A stretch of DNA of 64,000 nucleotides from Achromobacter denitrificans NBRC 15125 (GTDB lineage Bacteria > Pseudomonadota > Gammaproteobacteria > Burkholderiales > Burkholderiaceae_B), in the NCBI RefSeq assembly GCF_001571365.1, contig NZ_BCTQ01000026.1, forward strand, positions 31,045 to 95,044. Reading direction: 5' to 3'. The notes under the pieces were generated by a model. The model saw only the letters and a list, made by a program, of their open reading frames with translations, was not told the DNA's origin and did no database searches. Positions 8,814 through 20,033 of the stretch are shown in pieces (within the stretch, counting starts at the first letter, position 1; each line of letters starts with the position of its first letter). The position numbers and the translations under genes are program-made.

Positions 8814-9301
8814 GCGCGCCCCTGCGTATGACCGTGCCGATGGAAGTCGGCATCTGCTGCGCCGACCTGGACGCGCTGCTGGCCTTCTATACCGGCGTCA
8901 TCGGCCTGAAGCTCGTCAACCGCGTAAGCGTTCCGGCCGACAAGGCGCAGGCCACCGGCCTGACGCGGCACGGCTACGACGTGGCGCGGCTGCAGACGCC
9001 CTACGGCGAGCGCATCAAGCTGCTGCAGCCCAGCGTGGCCCCCGAAGCCGCCAAGCGCGGCGAAGCCATCCTGGACCGCCAGGGCGCGACCTACCTGACC
9101 TTCATCGTTCGCGACCTGCCCGGCGTGGTGCGCGACCTGGAAGCCAAGGGCGTGGCGTTCGACAGCAAGCCCGCCCCGATGGAAGTGCGGCCCGGCACCT
9201 GGCTGGCGTTCTTCCGCGACCCGGAGGGCAACGTGCTGGAACTGGTCGAGTACGACGACCCCGCCGCCTACCGGCCGGACCTGGCCGGCGCCGAACAATA
9301 G
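8810..9301 (+). CDS. VOC/glyoxalase-fold protein
   Basis: The ATG overlaps the E1 stop as ATGA. The 163-residue protein has a repeated beta-alpha-beta pattern: EVGICCADLDALLAFYTGVIG at the start and the characteristic FRDPEGNVLELVEY near the end, both seen in glyoxalase, dioxygenase and epimerase members of the vicinal oxygen chelate superfamily. It is embedded in the complex operon between E1 and E2, so it probably processes a substrate-derived intermediate such as a dicarbonyl. Lactoylglutathione lyase is only one of several possibilities. Confidence 0.85.
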   Translation: MSAPLRMTVPMEVGICCADLDALLAFYTGVIGLKLVNRVSVPADKAQATGLTRHGYDVARLQTPYGERIKLLQPSVAPEAAKRGEAILDRQGATYLTFIVRDLPGVVRDLEAKGVAFDSKPAPMEVRPGTWLAFFRDPEGNVLELVEYDDPAAYRPDLAGAEQ

Positions 9302-9311
9302 GACGAACAAC

Positions 9312-10549
9312 GTGGCATACCTTATCAAGCTCCCTTCCGTCGCGGCCGACACCTCGGGCGGCACGCTGCACCAGTGGCTCAAGAAAGAAGGCGACGCGGT
9401 CGCCGTGGGCGAGGCGCTGGCGGAAATCGAAACCGAGAAGGCCATCGTCGAAATCAATGCCGAGCAGGCCGGCGTGCTGGGCCGCATCGTGGTGCGGGCC
9501 GGCGCCGCCTCGGTGCCGGTCAACACCGTGATCGGCGTGCTGCTGGCGCCGGGCGAGGACGCGTCGGCCATCGACCGCGCCCTGGCGGAAAGCGGCGCCG
9601 CCCCCTCTGCCCCGCCCGCTCCGGCGGCCGCGGGCGCGGCCCCTGCGCCCGCCGCGGCGCAAACGCCCGCGCCCGCTCCCGCCGCGAACACCCCCGTCCC
9701 AGGCGGCCGCCTGTTCGCCAGCCCGCTGGCCCGCCGCCTGGCCGCGCAATGGCACGTGGACCTGCTGGGCGTGACCGGCACCGGTCCGCACGGCCGCATC
9801 GTCCGCCGCGACCTGGAAGCCGCCCGCGACCGCGCCCCGGCCGCCGCGGCGCAGCCCCTGGCCGGCCGTCCGGCGGCCCGCCGCGTGCCGCATACCGGCA
9901 TGCGCCGCGCCATCGCCCGCCGCCTGACGGAAAGCAAGCAGAACGTGCCTCACTTCTACCTCACGGTGGATTGCCGCATGGACGCGCTGCTCGCGCTGCG
10001 CGCCCAGGCCAACCAGGGCGGCGCGGTAAAGCTCTCGGTCAACGACTTCATCGTGCGCGCCGCCGCGCTGGCCTTGCGCGAAGTGCCCGAGGTCAACGCC
10101 AGCTGGCACGAAGACGCCGTCGAATACCATGCCGGCGCCGACATTTCGGTGGCCGTGGCCACCGATGGCGGCCTGGTCACGCCCATCCTGCGGGACGCCG
10201 ACGTCAAGCCGCTGTCGGCCATTGCCGGCGAGATCTCCGAGCTGGCCGGACGCGCCAAGATCAATCGCCTCAAGCCCGAGGAATTCACCGGCGGCTCGCT
10301 GACGGTGAGTAACCTGGGCATGTACGGCATCAGCCAGTTCGCGGCCATCATCAACCCGCCGCAGGCCGCCATCCTGGCGGTGGGCGCGGCCGAGCGCCGC
10401 CCCGTCGTGGACGAGAACGGCGCGCTCGTCGCGGCTTCCGTCATGACCGTGACCCTGTCGGCCGACCACCGCGTGGTGGACGGCGCGGTGGGCGCGCGCT
10501 GGCTGGCCGCGTTCCGCACGCTGATCGAAAACCCCGTGCGCATCCTGCT

Positions 10550-10553
<4 letters not shown>
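9312..10553 (+). CDS. Dihydrolipoamide acyltransferase (E2)
   Basis: This 413-residue protein starts at GTG. The N-terminal lipoyl domain carries the attachment lysine in ETEKA (residue 43). An Ala/Pro-rich flexible linker of about 45 residues follows (about 95-135), then a peripheral-subunit-binding domain (FASPLARRLA through GRIVRRDLE), then the catalytic domain with HRVVDG (His386, Asp390). It takes the acyl group from E1 and hands it to CoA. It has one lipoyl domain, as in branched-chain and acetoin complexes rather than the three-domain pyruvate type. Its stop overlaps a possible GTG start of the E3 gene. Confidence 0.92.
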
Positions 10554-11959
<1,406 letters not shown>

Positions 11960-11986
11960 GCGGCCCAAAGGCGCAAAGAACGGGCA

Positions 11987-12011
11987 GGGGGCCGCGCCCA
12001 GGCGCGCCCCC
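11987..12011. terminator. Possible GC-rich hairpin between convergent genes
   Basis: In the 60-bp gap between lpdA and the opposing lysR, GGGGG and CCCCC flank a GCGC-rich centre able to pair. No T-run is visible on either side, so termination here is only suggested. Confidence 0.3.
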
Positions 12012-12019
12012 GGCTCGGG

Positions 12020-12901
12020 TCACATCCGCGCCGCGAAGAAATCCAGGAAACACGCGATGCGCCGCGACAGCTGGGTGTTGCGGTGGTAAACGGCGTGCAT
12101 GGGCTGCAGGTAGTCCGTGTGCTCGGATTCCATCAGTTTCACCAGCCGGCCTGCCTTGATGTCCTCGCGCACCACGAAGTCGGACAGGCAGGCGATGCCC
12201 ACCCCGCGCAACGCCAGTTGCCGCTGCGTCTCGCCGCTGGACGTCGCCAGCGTGGGCACCGCCAGATAACTCGACCCGCCCGCGTGCCGCACGGGCCAGA
12301 CGTTCAGGCTTTCGGGCTGGGTAAATCCCAGCACCTCGTGTCCGTGCAGTTCGTCCACCGTCGCGGGCGCGCCGCGCCGGGCCACATAGTCCGGGCTGGC
12401 CATCACCCAGCGCGGCGACGACCGCAACGCGCGCGCATGCAGCGTGGAATCCGTCAGCGGCCCCATGCGCAGCGCAACGTCGGTGCGGTGCTCCATCAAA
12501 TCCACGATGCGGTCGTTGCTGGTCAGTTCCAGTGAAATGCCGGGATACTGGCGCCGGAAGTCCCCCACGTGCGGCACCACGCAGTGCAGCATCACCGGCA
12601 CCGAGGCGTCCACCCGCAACCGCCCCGCCGGCCGCTGATGCACCATGCGCATGCATTCTTCCGCCTCTTCCAGCGAGGCCACGATCTGGCGGGCCTTGGG
12701 CAGGAAATGCTTGCCCTCTTCGGTCAGCTCCATACGCCGCGTGGTCCGGTTCAGCAGCGTGACCCCCAGGTCCTCTTCCAGCCGCGACAGACCCCGGCTG
12801 ACGCCCGACGCGGTATGCCCCAGCACTTCGGCCGCCGCGCTCAGCGATCCGGCGTCCACGACGCCCAGGAACAGCCGCAATGCATCAGAGTTCAAGGACA
12901 T
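12020..12901 (-). CDS. LysR-family transcriptional regulator
   Basis: This is a 293-residue protein. The N-terminal winged helix-turn-helix (residues about 5-65, AGSLSAAAEVLGHTASGVSR and LNRTTRRMELTEEG) is followed by a LysR substrate-binding domain with VASPDYVARRG and GIACLSDFVVRED segments. It is convergent with the E1-E2-E3 operon and upstream of nothing divergent, so its target is not obvious; it may control itself and distant genes. The upstream sequence near 13020-13036 has repeated TGTCGAT, a possible part of its own control region. Confidence 0.9.
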   Translation of the reverse strand: MSLNSDALRLFLGVVDAGSLSAAAEVLGHTASGVSRGLSRLEEDLGVTLLNRTTRRMELTEEGKHFLPKARQIVASLEEAEECMRMVHQRPAGRLRVDASVPVMLHCVVPHVGDFRRQYPGISLELTSNDRIVDLMEHRTDVALRMGPLTDSTLHARALRSSPRWVMASPDYVARRGAPATVDELHGHEVLGFTQPESLNVWPVRHAGGSSYLAVPTLATSSGETQRQLALRGVGIACLSDFVVREDIKAGRLVKLMESEHTDYLQPMHAVYHRNTQLSRRIACFLDFFAARM

Positions 12902-13131
12902 GGGGAGGGCTCCTTCGGGCGAGTCGGTCGATTGTGTTCTTCAGACGCCTGGCGCGGGTGTTGGAGGTGGGTGAGTCGGTGGGCGGTAGGGCTTGCCGAC
13001 AGGCGACGTCCGATGGTCAATGTCGATTGTCGATTGGCTATCGCCACTTTAACCCCGCCGCCGGATGGATGGCGCGCGCGGCAGGCGTTCTCCCAACAAA
13101 TAGTTCTGCGCCGCGCGGTGGCCCACCGCGC

Positions 13132-13160
13132 AAAAAAAACGGCGCCACGAAGGCGCCGTT
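13132..13160 (-). terminator. Intrinsic terminator of ilvD
   Basis: On the minus strand a perfect 9-bp stem (AACGGCGCC at 13138-13146 against GGCGCCGTT at 13152-13160) with a 5-nt loop is followed by a run of eight U (plus-strand A-run 13132-13139). It lies 20 nt after the ilvD stop codon. This is a textbook rho-independent terminator. Confidence 0.92.
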
Positions 13161-13179
13161 CTTCAGAAGCCCTCAACGA

Positions 13180-15042
13180 TCAACGCTTCTGCTTCAACTG
13201 CGACAGATCCCGGACTGCGCCGCGATCGGCCGACGTGGCCAGCGCCGCGTAGGCCTGCAAGGCCTGCGACACCACGCGCTCGCGGCCCACGGGTTCCCAG
13301 CCGTCGGCCCGCGCATCCATCGCCGCGCGGCGGCGCGCCAGTTCCTCGTCGGACACGGCCAGATGCATTTTGCGGTTCGGGATGTCGATCTCGATCACAT
13401 CGCCCTCTTCCACCAGGCCGATCGTGCCGCCTTCCGCCGCTTCCGGCGACGCGTGGCCGATCACCAGGCCCGACGAGCCGCCCGAGAAGCGGCCGTCGGT
13501 GAACAGCGCGCAGCTCTTTCCCAGGCCCTTGGACTTCAGGTAGGACGTGGGATACAGCATTTCCTGCATGCCGGGACCGCCCTTCGGGCCTTCGTAGCGG
13601 ATCACCACCACGTCGCCCGGAACGATCTGGTCGCCCAGGATGCCTTCCACGGCGGCGTCCTGGCTTTCGAAGACGCGCGCGCGGCCGGTGAAGACCCATT
13701 GCGACTCGTCCACGCCGGCCGTCTTCACGATGCAGCCCTTTTCAGCCAGGTTGCCGTACAGCACGGCCAGGCCGCCATCCTTGGAATAGGCGTTTTCCTT
13801 GCTGCGGATGCAGCCCGTCTTGCGGTCGGTGTCCAGCGTCAGGAAGGTGGCATCCTGGCTGAAGGCCACCGTGGTCGGGATGCCGCCGGGGGCCGCGCGG
13901 TAGAACTTCTGCGCCTCCTCGCCCGCATCGCCGGCCACGTCCCACTTGCGGATGGCGTCGCCCAGCGTGCCGCTGTGCACGTTGCCGCAGGACAGGTCCA
14001 GCAGGTCGGCGCGCGCCAGTTCACCCAGGATGCCCAGGATGCCGCCTGCGCGGTGCACGTCTTCGATGTGGTACTTGTCGGTGGCGGGCGCGGCCTTGCA
14101 CAGGCACGGCACCTTGCGCGAAATGCGGTCGATGTCGGCCATGGTGAAGTCCACGCCGGCTTCCTGCGCCGCGGCCAGCAGGTGCAGCACGGTGTTGGTG
14201 GAGCCGCCCATGGCCACGTCCAGCGCCATGGCGTTCTGGAACGCGCTCTTGGTGGCGATGCTGCGCGGCAGGACCGACTCGTCGTCTTCCTGGTAGTAGC
14301 GGCGGCACAGGTCCACGACCAGGCGGCCGGCCTGCTCGAACAAACCCTTGCGCCAGGCGTGCGTGGCCACGATGGTGCCGTTGCCCGGCAGCGCCAGGCC
14401 GATGGCTTCGGTCAGGCAGTTCATCGAGTTGGCCGTGAACATGCCGGAACAGGAGCCGCAGGTGGGGCAGGCGCTGCGCTCGACCTCGGCCACGTCGGCA
14501 TCCGACACGTTGGGGTCGGCGGCCTTGATCATGGCGTCGATCAGGTCGATCTTGGCGATCACCTTGCCGTCGGTGGGCGACTTCACCTTGCCGGCTTCCA
14601 TCGGGCCGCCGGAAACGAAAACGACCGGGATGTTCAGGCGCATCGCGGCCATCAGCATCCCCGGGGTGATCTTGTCGCAGTTCGAGATGCAGACCATGGC
14701 GTCGGCGCAGTGCGCGTTGACCATGTACTCCACCGAATCGGCGATCAGCTCGCGCGAGGGCAGCGAATACAGCATGCCGCCGTGCCCCATGGCGATGCCG
14801 TCGTCCACGGCGATGGTGTTGAATTCCTTGGCGACGCCGCCCGCGGCTTCGATTTCGCGGGCGACCAGGGCGCCCAGGTCGCGCAGGTGCACGTGGCCCG
14901 GCACGAATTGCGTGAACGAGTTCACTACCGCGATGATCGGCTTGCCGAAATCGCCGTCCTTCATGCCGGTGGCGCGCCACAGGGCGCGGGCGCCGGCCAT
15001 GTTGCGGCCGTGGGTCGAGGTGCGGGAACGGTAGTGCGGCAT
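13180..15042 (-). CDS. ilvD: Dihydroxy-acid dehydratase
   Basis: This 620-residue enzyme, the normal IlvD length, converts 2,3-dihydroxy-isovalerate or -methylvalerate to the 2-oxo acids in valine and isoleucine synthesis. The start chosen gives [20 protein letters not shown], the usual IlvD N-terminus; longer frames run into the upstream region. Visible signatures are [25 protein letters not shown], the cysteine-rich [18 protein letters not shown] for the iron-sulfur cluster, and a C-terminal [13 protein letters not shown]. It is a single gene closed by the terminator downstream. Confidence 0.97.
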   Translation of the reverse strand: MPHYRSRTSTHGRNMAGARALWRATGMKDGDFGKPIIAVVNSFTQFVPGHVHLRDLGALVAREIEAAGGVAKEFNTIAVDDGIAMGHGGMLYSLPSRELIADSVEYMVNAHCADAMVCISNCDKITPGMLMAAMRLNIPVVFVSGGPMEAGKVKSPTDGKVIAKIDLIDAMIKAADPNVSDADVAEVERSACPTCGSCSGMFTANSMNCLTEAIGLALPGNGTIVATHAWRKGLFEQAGRLVVDLCRRYYQEDDESVLPRSIATKSAFQNAMALDVAMGGSTNTVLHLLAAAQEAGVDFTMADIDRISRKVPCLCKAAPATDKYHIEDVHRAGGILGILGELARADLLDLSCGNVHSGTLGDAIRKWDVAGDAGEEAQKFYRAAPGGIPTTVAFSQDATFLTLDTDRKTGCIRSKENAYSKDGGLAVLYGNLAEKGCIVKTAGVDESQWVFTGRARVFESQDAAVEGILGDQIVPGDVVVIRYEGPKGGPGMQEMLYPTSYLKSKGLGKSCALFTDGRFSGGSSGLVIGHASPEAAEGGTIGLVEEGDVIEIDIPNRKMHLAVSDEELARRRAAMDARADGWEPVGRERVVSQALQAYAALATSADRGAVRDLSQLKQKR

Positions 15043-15148
15043 GATTTGTCTCAGGCTGGTTCTGTTAGCGTGGGCGGCGAAACGGTAAATAATACGCTGG
15101 ATCCACGCCCCGCCGCTCGGCGGCCGCCGCCAGGCCCCTTCGCGGCCA

Positions 15149-15976
15149 TCAGGCGGACGCCATGCCGCGGGCCGCAAACGCGCTGGGCGGCTCGCCCACC
15201 GCCTTGCGGAACATGGCCGCGAACGCGCTGGGGCTTTCATAGCCCAGGTCCAGCGCCACCTCCAGCACGCGCTCGCCGCGCGCCAGCCGCTCCATGGCCG
15301 CCAGCAGGCGCGCCTGCTGGCGCCAGCGTCCGAACGTCATGCCCGTATGCCGCAGGAACAGGCGATGCACGGTCTTGGGGTCCACGCCCAGCTCGCGCGC
15401 CCAATCCGCCGCGCCGTCCTGGCGTTCCGGGTGGCGCACGATGGCGCGGCAGATGCGCGCCAGACGCGGCTCGGCGGGCTGCGGCAGGTGCAAGGGCAGA
15501 ACGGGTTCCTGACGCAATTCGTCCAGCAGCAGCATCATCAGGCGGCCATCGCGCGTGTCGGGCGCCCAGTCCAGCGGCACCTCGGCCGCCGCCACCATCA
15601 ATTCCCGCAGCAATGGCGAGATGGACAGCACGCAGCACTCCGCGGGCAGGTGCGCGGCCGCTCCCGGTTCAACGAACACGGTGCGCATGCGCGGTTCGCC
15701 GCTCATGCGGATGCCGTGCGGCATCCAGGCCGGCACCCAGACGCCGCGCGTGGGCGGCACCACCCAGATCCCGGCGGGCGTATCCACCACCATGACGCCC
15801 GAGATCGCGTAGACCAGCTGGGCGCGCCGGTGCCGGTGCCGCCGGATGCGGTGGCCGTCTTCATAGTCCACGGCCAGCCCGGCCACGGGGCGTTTCGAGG
15901 ATTCGTAGGGAAAAAGGTCCAGGTCCGCGGGCTTGCGGGGGCTGGACGCGGATGCGGCGGATGCGGGCTTGTCCAT
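15149..15976 (-). CDS. AraC-family transcriptional regulator with cupin domain
   Basis: This is a 275-residue protein. The N-terminal half has a cupin-like sensor ([20 protein letters not shown]), and the C-terminal half two helix-turn-helix motifs of the AraC type ([21 protein letters not shown] and [20 protein letters not shown]). It lies 106 bp upstream of ilvD on the same strand and is divergent from the leuA-like fragment. Regulators of this size and layout often control a neighbouring efflux or metabolic gene; here the target is unclear. Confidence 0.9.
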   Translation of the reverse strand: MDKPASAASASSPRKPADLDLFPYESSKRPVAGLAVDYEDGHRIRRHRHRRAQLVYAISGVMVVDTPAGIWVVPPTRGVWVPAWMPHGIRMSGEPRMRTVFVEPGAAAHLPAECCVLSISPLLRELMVAAAEVPLDWAPDTRDGRLMMLLLDELRQEPVLPLHLPQPAEPRLARICRAIVRHPERQDGAADWARELGVDPKTVHRLFLRHTGMTFGRWRQQARLLAAMERLARGERVLEVALDLGYESPSAFAAMFRKAVGEPPSAFAARGMASA

Positions 15977-16301
15977 TTTGCGACGATTGTGGTCCGAATG
16001 GCGTTAGACGGTCTTTCCCAGTGTACCTATCATCCTCGCATCCCCTGCCGCATTTCCCCACGCCCGACACGCCCATGCCCCGCTCGTCCGCCTCCGCCGA
16101 CTTCCACGCCGCCCTGGCGCCGGCGGGCTGCGCGCGGGCGCTGCGACTAGCGCGCGGTTGCCGGGCCTTGCGCTCCGTGGCCGCCCGACAGCCCTGGGCC
16201 CCTGACGGGTCCTGACGCCACCTCCCCCTGACCTGGCCGCCCCGCCCCCTTGCGTACGCGGGCGGCCGACACGCGCCGCGCCCCCGCGGCCGGAGGTTTC
16301 C
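15977..16301. other. 325-bp divergent intergenic region (araC / leuA-like)
   Basis: This gap must hold the promoters of the AraC gene (minus) and the leuA-like gene (plus). A plus-strand frame of 46 codons (16075-16215) lies inside, but it lacks leucine-codon runs and a convincing ribosome site, so I do not call it a gene. GGAGG occurs just upstream of the leuA ATG. I see no clear dyad or terminator. Confidence 0.5.
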
Positions 16302-17366
16302 ATGCTCGACCAGCCCCAACACAAATACCGCCCCACCCTTCCCTTCACCCGCGACTACGGCGCGCGCACCTGGCCGTCGCGCCGGCCGACGGCGCCGCCG
16401 ATCTGGATGAGCACCGACATGCGCGACGGCAACCAGGCCCTGATCGAGCCCATGGACGCGGCTCGCAAGCTGCGCTGCTTCGAACAACTGGTGGCCGTGG
16501 GGCTGAAGGAAATCGAAGTGGCCTTCCCCTCGGCCTCGGACACGGACTTCAACTTCGTGCGCAAGCTGATCGAGGAACACCGCATTCCCAAGGACGTGAC
16601 CATCGAAGTGCTGACCCAGTCGCGTCCGGACCTCATCGAACGCACCTTCGAATCGCTGCGCGGCGTTCCCCGCGCCATCGTGCACCTGTACGCCCCCATC
16701 GCTCCGCAATGGCGCCGCATCGTGTTCGGCATGAGCAAGGCCGAAATCAAGGAGATCGCGCTGGCCGGCACGCGCCAGATCCGGGCGCTGGCGGATGCGC
16801 GCCCCGAGACGCAATGGATCTACGAATACTCCCCCGAGACCTTCAGCCTGGCCGAGCTGGAATTCTCGCTGGAGATGTGCGATGCGGTCAGCGCCGCCTG
16901 GGGCCCGACGCCCGAAAACAAGATGATCGTCAACCTGCCGTCCACCGTGGAATGCACCCCGGCCAACGTCTACGCGGACCAGATCGAATGGATGCACCGC
17001 CACCTGGCGCGCCGCGACAGCATCGTCCTGAGCGTGCATCCGCACAATGACCGCGGCACGGCCGTAGCCTCGGCGGAGCTGGCGGTGCTGGCTGGCGCCG
17101 ACCGCGTGGAGGGCTGCCTGTTCGGCAACGGCGAGCGCACCGGCAATGTGGACCTGGTGACGCTGGCCATGAACCTGGACCTGCACGGCATCCGCAGCGG
17201 CCTGGATTTTTCGGACATGGCGGCCGTGCGCGCCTGCATCGAGGCCTGCAACCAACTGCCGGTGGACGTGTTCCACCCTTATGCGTTCACCCACGCAACG
17301 CCAGCAGCGCCTCCTGCAGATGCCGCAGGCCCCGGCTCAACGGCTTATCCCGGCGCAGCACGATAG
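16302..17366 (+). pseudogene. leuA: 2-isopropylmalate synthase, 3'-truncated
   Basis: Residues 1 to about 327 match the long LeuA family closely: [20 protein letters not shown] near residue 35, [10 protein letters not shown], the metal-binding [18 protein letters not shown], and [20 protein letters not shown]. LeuA of this type is usually about 560 residues. Here the match stops at CNQLPV...HPY (codon ending 17282), where the family continues GGDLV and then the end of the barrel, the linkers and the leucine-sensing domain. The remaining 28 codons are antisense to the opposing lysR. The protein probably cannot condense acetyl-CoA and 2-oxoisovalerate normally. It is a broken duplicate or a remnant; a full copy is expected elsewhere. 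Confidence 0.7.
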
Positions 17367-18177
17367 CCAGGCTGCGCGACAGGCGCGGCGCCAGCGGCCG
17401 GACCGCCAGCGCCGGGCGCGCGCCTGCGCCCGATACCGACAACCTGGGCAGCACCGCGCAGCCCAGGCCGGCGCCAACGATTTCCTTCATGGCTTCGGTG
17501 CTGCCCAGCTCCATGACGGGCTTGGCGGCCACGCCCGCGGCCTCGAACCAGTCGTCCACCAGCCGCCGGGTGCGGGCGCCGGGTTCGAACAGCACCAGCG
17601 GCAGCCGCGCCAACGCCTGCGGCGTGGCGGCGGCCGGAATGGACGCGGGATCCCGGGCCGGGAAGATCGCCACGAATTCGTCTTCCAGCACCGGCGTCAC
17701 CTCGAACATGCGGCCCGGCGCCGGCAGCGTGACCAGCCCGATGTCCAGCGTGTTGTTCTCCAGCCCGCGCAGCATGTCCGACGTATTGCCGGTGCTGGCG
17801 ACGATGTCCAGCGCCGGGAAGCGGCGCCGCAGGTCGGCCAGCAGCGGCGGCAGCAGATAGGTGCAGGCAGTGGCGCCGGTGCCCAGCCGGATGCGGCCGG
17901 ATACCTGGGAGGCGTGCGCCGTCATGGCGAGTTCGGCCTGGGCCAGCGCGGCGTCGATGACGCGGACGTGCGCCAGCAGTTCCAGCCCGGCCGCGGTGGG
18001 GCCGGCGCGGCGGCCGACCCGTTCCACCAGCTTCAGCCCGAAGCGCCGTTCCAGCTGGCGGATCTGCAGGCTGACGGCGGGTTGCGTCACGCCGCTGCGT
18101 TCCGCGGCGGCGGAAAAACTGCCCAGTTCGGCCACCAGCGCAAAGGTGCGCAACTGATCCAGATTGAGACCCCGCAT
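17287..18177 (-). CDS. LysR-family transcriptional regulator
   Basis: This 296-residue protein has the usual LysR length. The N-terminal helix-turn-helix ([20 protein letters not shown]) is followed by a substrate-binding domain ([27 protein letters not shown]-like [17 protein letters not shown], and [10 protein letters not shown]). Its stop codon lies 5 nt from where the leuA homology ends. It is divergent from the GNAT/MFS pair with an AT-rich 104-bp gap carrying a dyad, so regulation of those genes is the simplest inference. Confidence 0.9.
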   Translation of the reverse strand: MRGLNLDQLRTFALVAELGSFSAAAERSGVTQPAVSLQIRQLERRFGLKLVERVGRRAGPTAAGLELLAHVRVIDAALAQAELAMTAHASQVSGRIRLGTGATACTYLLPPLLADLRRRFPALDIVASTGNTSDMLRGLENNTLDIGLVTLPAPGRMFEVTPVLEDEFVAIFPARDPASIPAAATPQALARLPLVLFEPGARTRRLVDDWFEAAGVAAKPVMELGSTEAMKEIVGAGLGCAVLPRLSVSGAGARPALAVRPLAPRLSRSLAIVLRRDKPLSRGLRHLQEALLALRG

Positions 18178-18198
18178 TGCATCAACCCAAAGTTTTAC

Positions 18199-18213
18199 TT
18201 ATGAAAATCATAA
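18199..18213. promoter_or_regulatory. Putative LysR operator (T-N11-A dyad)
   Basis: TTATGAAAATCATAA is a perfect 6-bp dyad with a 3-bp spacer and matches the T-N11-A shape of LysR sites. It lies 21 nt upstream of the lysR start codon in an unusually AT-rich stretch. An AAAGCTTT palindrome follows at 18220-18227. Confidence 0.65.
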
Positions 18214-18281
18214 TAAACCAAAGCTTTATTAATACATGGGCTTGCGCGACACTGAGCACTCGTCTTTCGCCACGCCCTTCC

Positions 18282-18827
18282 ATGCCCTCCAACACCCCCT
18301 CCTTCCTCGTCCGCGACAGCGCGCCGGCCGACCTTCCCGCCATCAAGGCCATCTATGCCCACCACGTGCAGCACGGCACGGCCTCCTTCGAGCTGGAGCC
18401 GCCCTCCATCGAGGAAATGCGCCAGCGCCGCGCCGCCGTGCTGGAGAAGGACATGCCCTACCTGGTGGCCGAGATCGACGGCGAGATCGTGGGCTACGCC
18501 TACGTCACCCCCTACCGTCCGCGCCCGGCCTACCGGCACACGGTGGAGGATTCTGTCTACGTGAAGACGGGCCGCTCCGGGCTGGGCATCGGCGGCAGGC
18601 TGCTGGCCGAGCTGATCGCCCGCTGCACCGCCGCCGGCTGGCGGCAGATGCTGGCCGTGGTCGGCGACAGCCGCAACGCGGCATCGCTGGCGCTGCACGC
18701 CAGCCAGGGATTCCATGCCGCGGGCACGCTGCGGTCCGTGGGGCACAAGCATGGCGAATGGCGCGACACGGTGCTGATGCAGCGCGCGCTGGGCGAAGGC
18801 GACACCACGCCCCCCGTCCGGCCGTGA
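18282..18827 (+). CDS. GNAT acetyltransferase (phosphinothricin acetyltransferase-like)
   Basis: This 181-residue protein starts at ATG 18282, just before the family pattern FLVRDSAPADLPAIKAIYAHHV. It shows TASFELEPPS, the acetyl-CoA loop RSGLGIGGRLLAELI and the C-terminal HASQGFHAAGTLRSVGHKHG, all typical of the Pat/YncA-like N-acetyltransferases that acetylate phosphinothricin, methionine sulfoximine or related amino acid analogues. Its stop overlaps the GTG start of the MFS gene, so it may detoxify a compound that the MFS protein exports. The actual substrate is unknown. Confidence 0.88.
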   Translation: MPSNTPSFLVRDSAPADLPAIKAIYAHHVQHGTASFELEPPSIEEMRQRRAAVLEKDMPYLVAEIDGEIVGYAYVTPYRPRPAYRHTVEDSVYVKTGRSGLGIGGRLLAELIARCTAAGWRQMLAVVGDSRNAASLALHASQGFHAAGTLRSVGHKHGEWRDTVLMQRALGEGDTTPPVRP

Positions 18828-20014
18828 TTCCGCCCCGCGCCATCGTCTGCCTGGGCCTGACCCAACTGGTCGGCTGGGGCGTGACCTTCTACCTGATCGG
18901 CGCCCTGGGACCGGCCATGGCGGCCGACCTGGGCTGGAACGCCGCCACCGTGTACGGCGGCTTCTCGGCCGCCATCGTGGTGATGGCCATGGTGTCGCCC
19001 CTGGCCGGCCTGGCGGTGGACCGATGGGGCGGGCACCGCGTGATGCCCGCCGGCGCCGTGGTGGCCGCGCTGGGCTGCGCGCTCCTGGCGGCCGCGCACG
19101 GCCTGGCCCTCTACTACCTGGCCTGGATCGCGCTGGGGATTGGCATGCGGCTATGCCTGTACGACGCGGCGTTCGCTTCCCTGGCGCGCGCGGCCGGCCC
19201 CACCGCGCGCCGGCCCATGTCCCAGATCACGCTGTTCGGCGGCCTGGCATCCACCGTGATGTGGCCGGTCGGCCATGCGCTGGCGGGCTGGCTGGGTTGG
19301 CGCGGCGCGGTGCTGGCCTACGGCGCCCTGGCGCTGTCCACGTTGCCGCTGTACCTGGCGCTGCCGCGCGAGCGCTACGCCGCCCCGGCCGGCGCCAAGG
19401 ACAAGGCCGCCACGGGCCTGGCCCGCAGCCTGGGCGAGCGCCGCCTGGCGGGCGCGCTGTATGCCCTGATCGCCATGCTGACCAACTTCCTCGCGGCCGG
19501 CAACGCGGCGCATCTGATCTCGCTGCTTTCCGGCCTGGGGCTGGCCGCGGCGGCGGCCGTCAGCGTCGCCGCGCTGTGGGGCGTGGGCCAGTTCGCGGCG
19601 CGCCTGGCCGACGTGGCGCTGGGCTCGCGCCTGCACCCCCTCACTCTGACACTGGCGGTGGGAACGGTGCTGCCCCTGTGCTTCCTGCTGGCGCTGCTGT
19701 CCGGGGGCAATCTCTACGCCACCGCGGCCTATGCCCTGCTGTACGGGGCGTGCAACGGCCTGCTCACCATCACGCGCGGCACCTTGCCGCTGGCGCTCTT
19801 CGACTTCCGCAGCTACGGCACGCTGGTCGGCGCGCTGCTGATTCCCAGCTTCCTGCTGACGGCCACCGCGCCGGTGGCCTACGCCTATCTGGTGGAGAGC
19901 CACGGCGCGCGCGGCGCGATGGCGGTGTCGGTGGGCCTGGCGGCGGCCATCTGCGCGGCCGCGCTGGCGCTGCGCTGGACATTCATCGGGCGGGTGCGCG
20001 CGGCCTCCGCCTGA
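18824..20014 (+). CDS. Major facilitator superfamily transporter
   Basis: The GTG start overlaps the acetyltransferase stop (GTGA). The 396-residue hydrophobic protein has the two-fold MFS pattern; the loop LAVDRWGGHRVMPAGAVVAA near residue 63 is the GxxxDRxGxR signature between helices 2 and 3. Translational coupling with the GNAT gene suggests a shared export or resistance function. It is convergent with queC across 19 bp. Confidence 0.88.
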   Translation: MIPPRAIVCLGLTQLVGWGVTFYLIGALGPAMAADLGWNAATVYGGFSAAIVVMAMVSPLAGLAVDRWGGHRVMPAGAVVAALGCALLAAAHGLALYYLAWIALGIGMRLCLYDAAFASLARAAGPTARRPMSQITLFGGLASTVMWPVGHALAGWLGWRGAVLAYGALALSTLPLYLALPRERYAAPAGAKDKAATGLARSLGERRLAGALYALIAMLTNFLAAGNAAHLISLLSGLGLAAAAAVSVAALWGVGQFAARLADVALGSRLHPLTLTLAVGTVLPLCFLLALLSGGNLYATAAYALLYGACNGLLTITRGTLPLALFDFRSYGTLVGALLIPSFLLTATAPVAYAYLVESHGARGAMAVSVGLAAAICAAALALRWTFIGRVRAASA

Positions 20015-20033
20015 CCCGCCGCCGCCCGGGCGC

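Noticed and set aside
16075..16215. 46-codon frame upstream of leuA as a leucine leader peptide
   Set aside because: It has only a few scattered leucine codons, no ribosome site and no visible attenuator stems.
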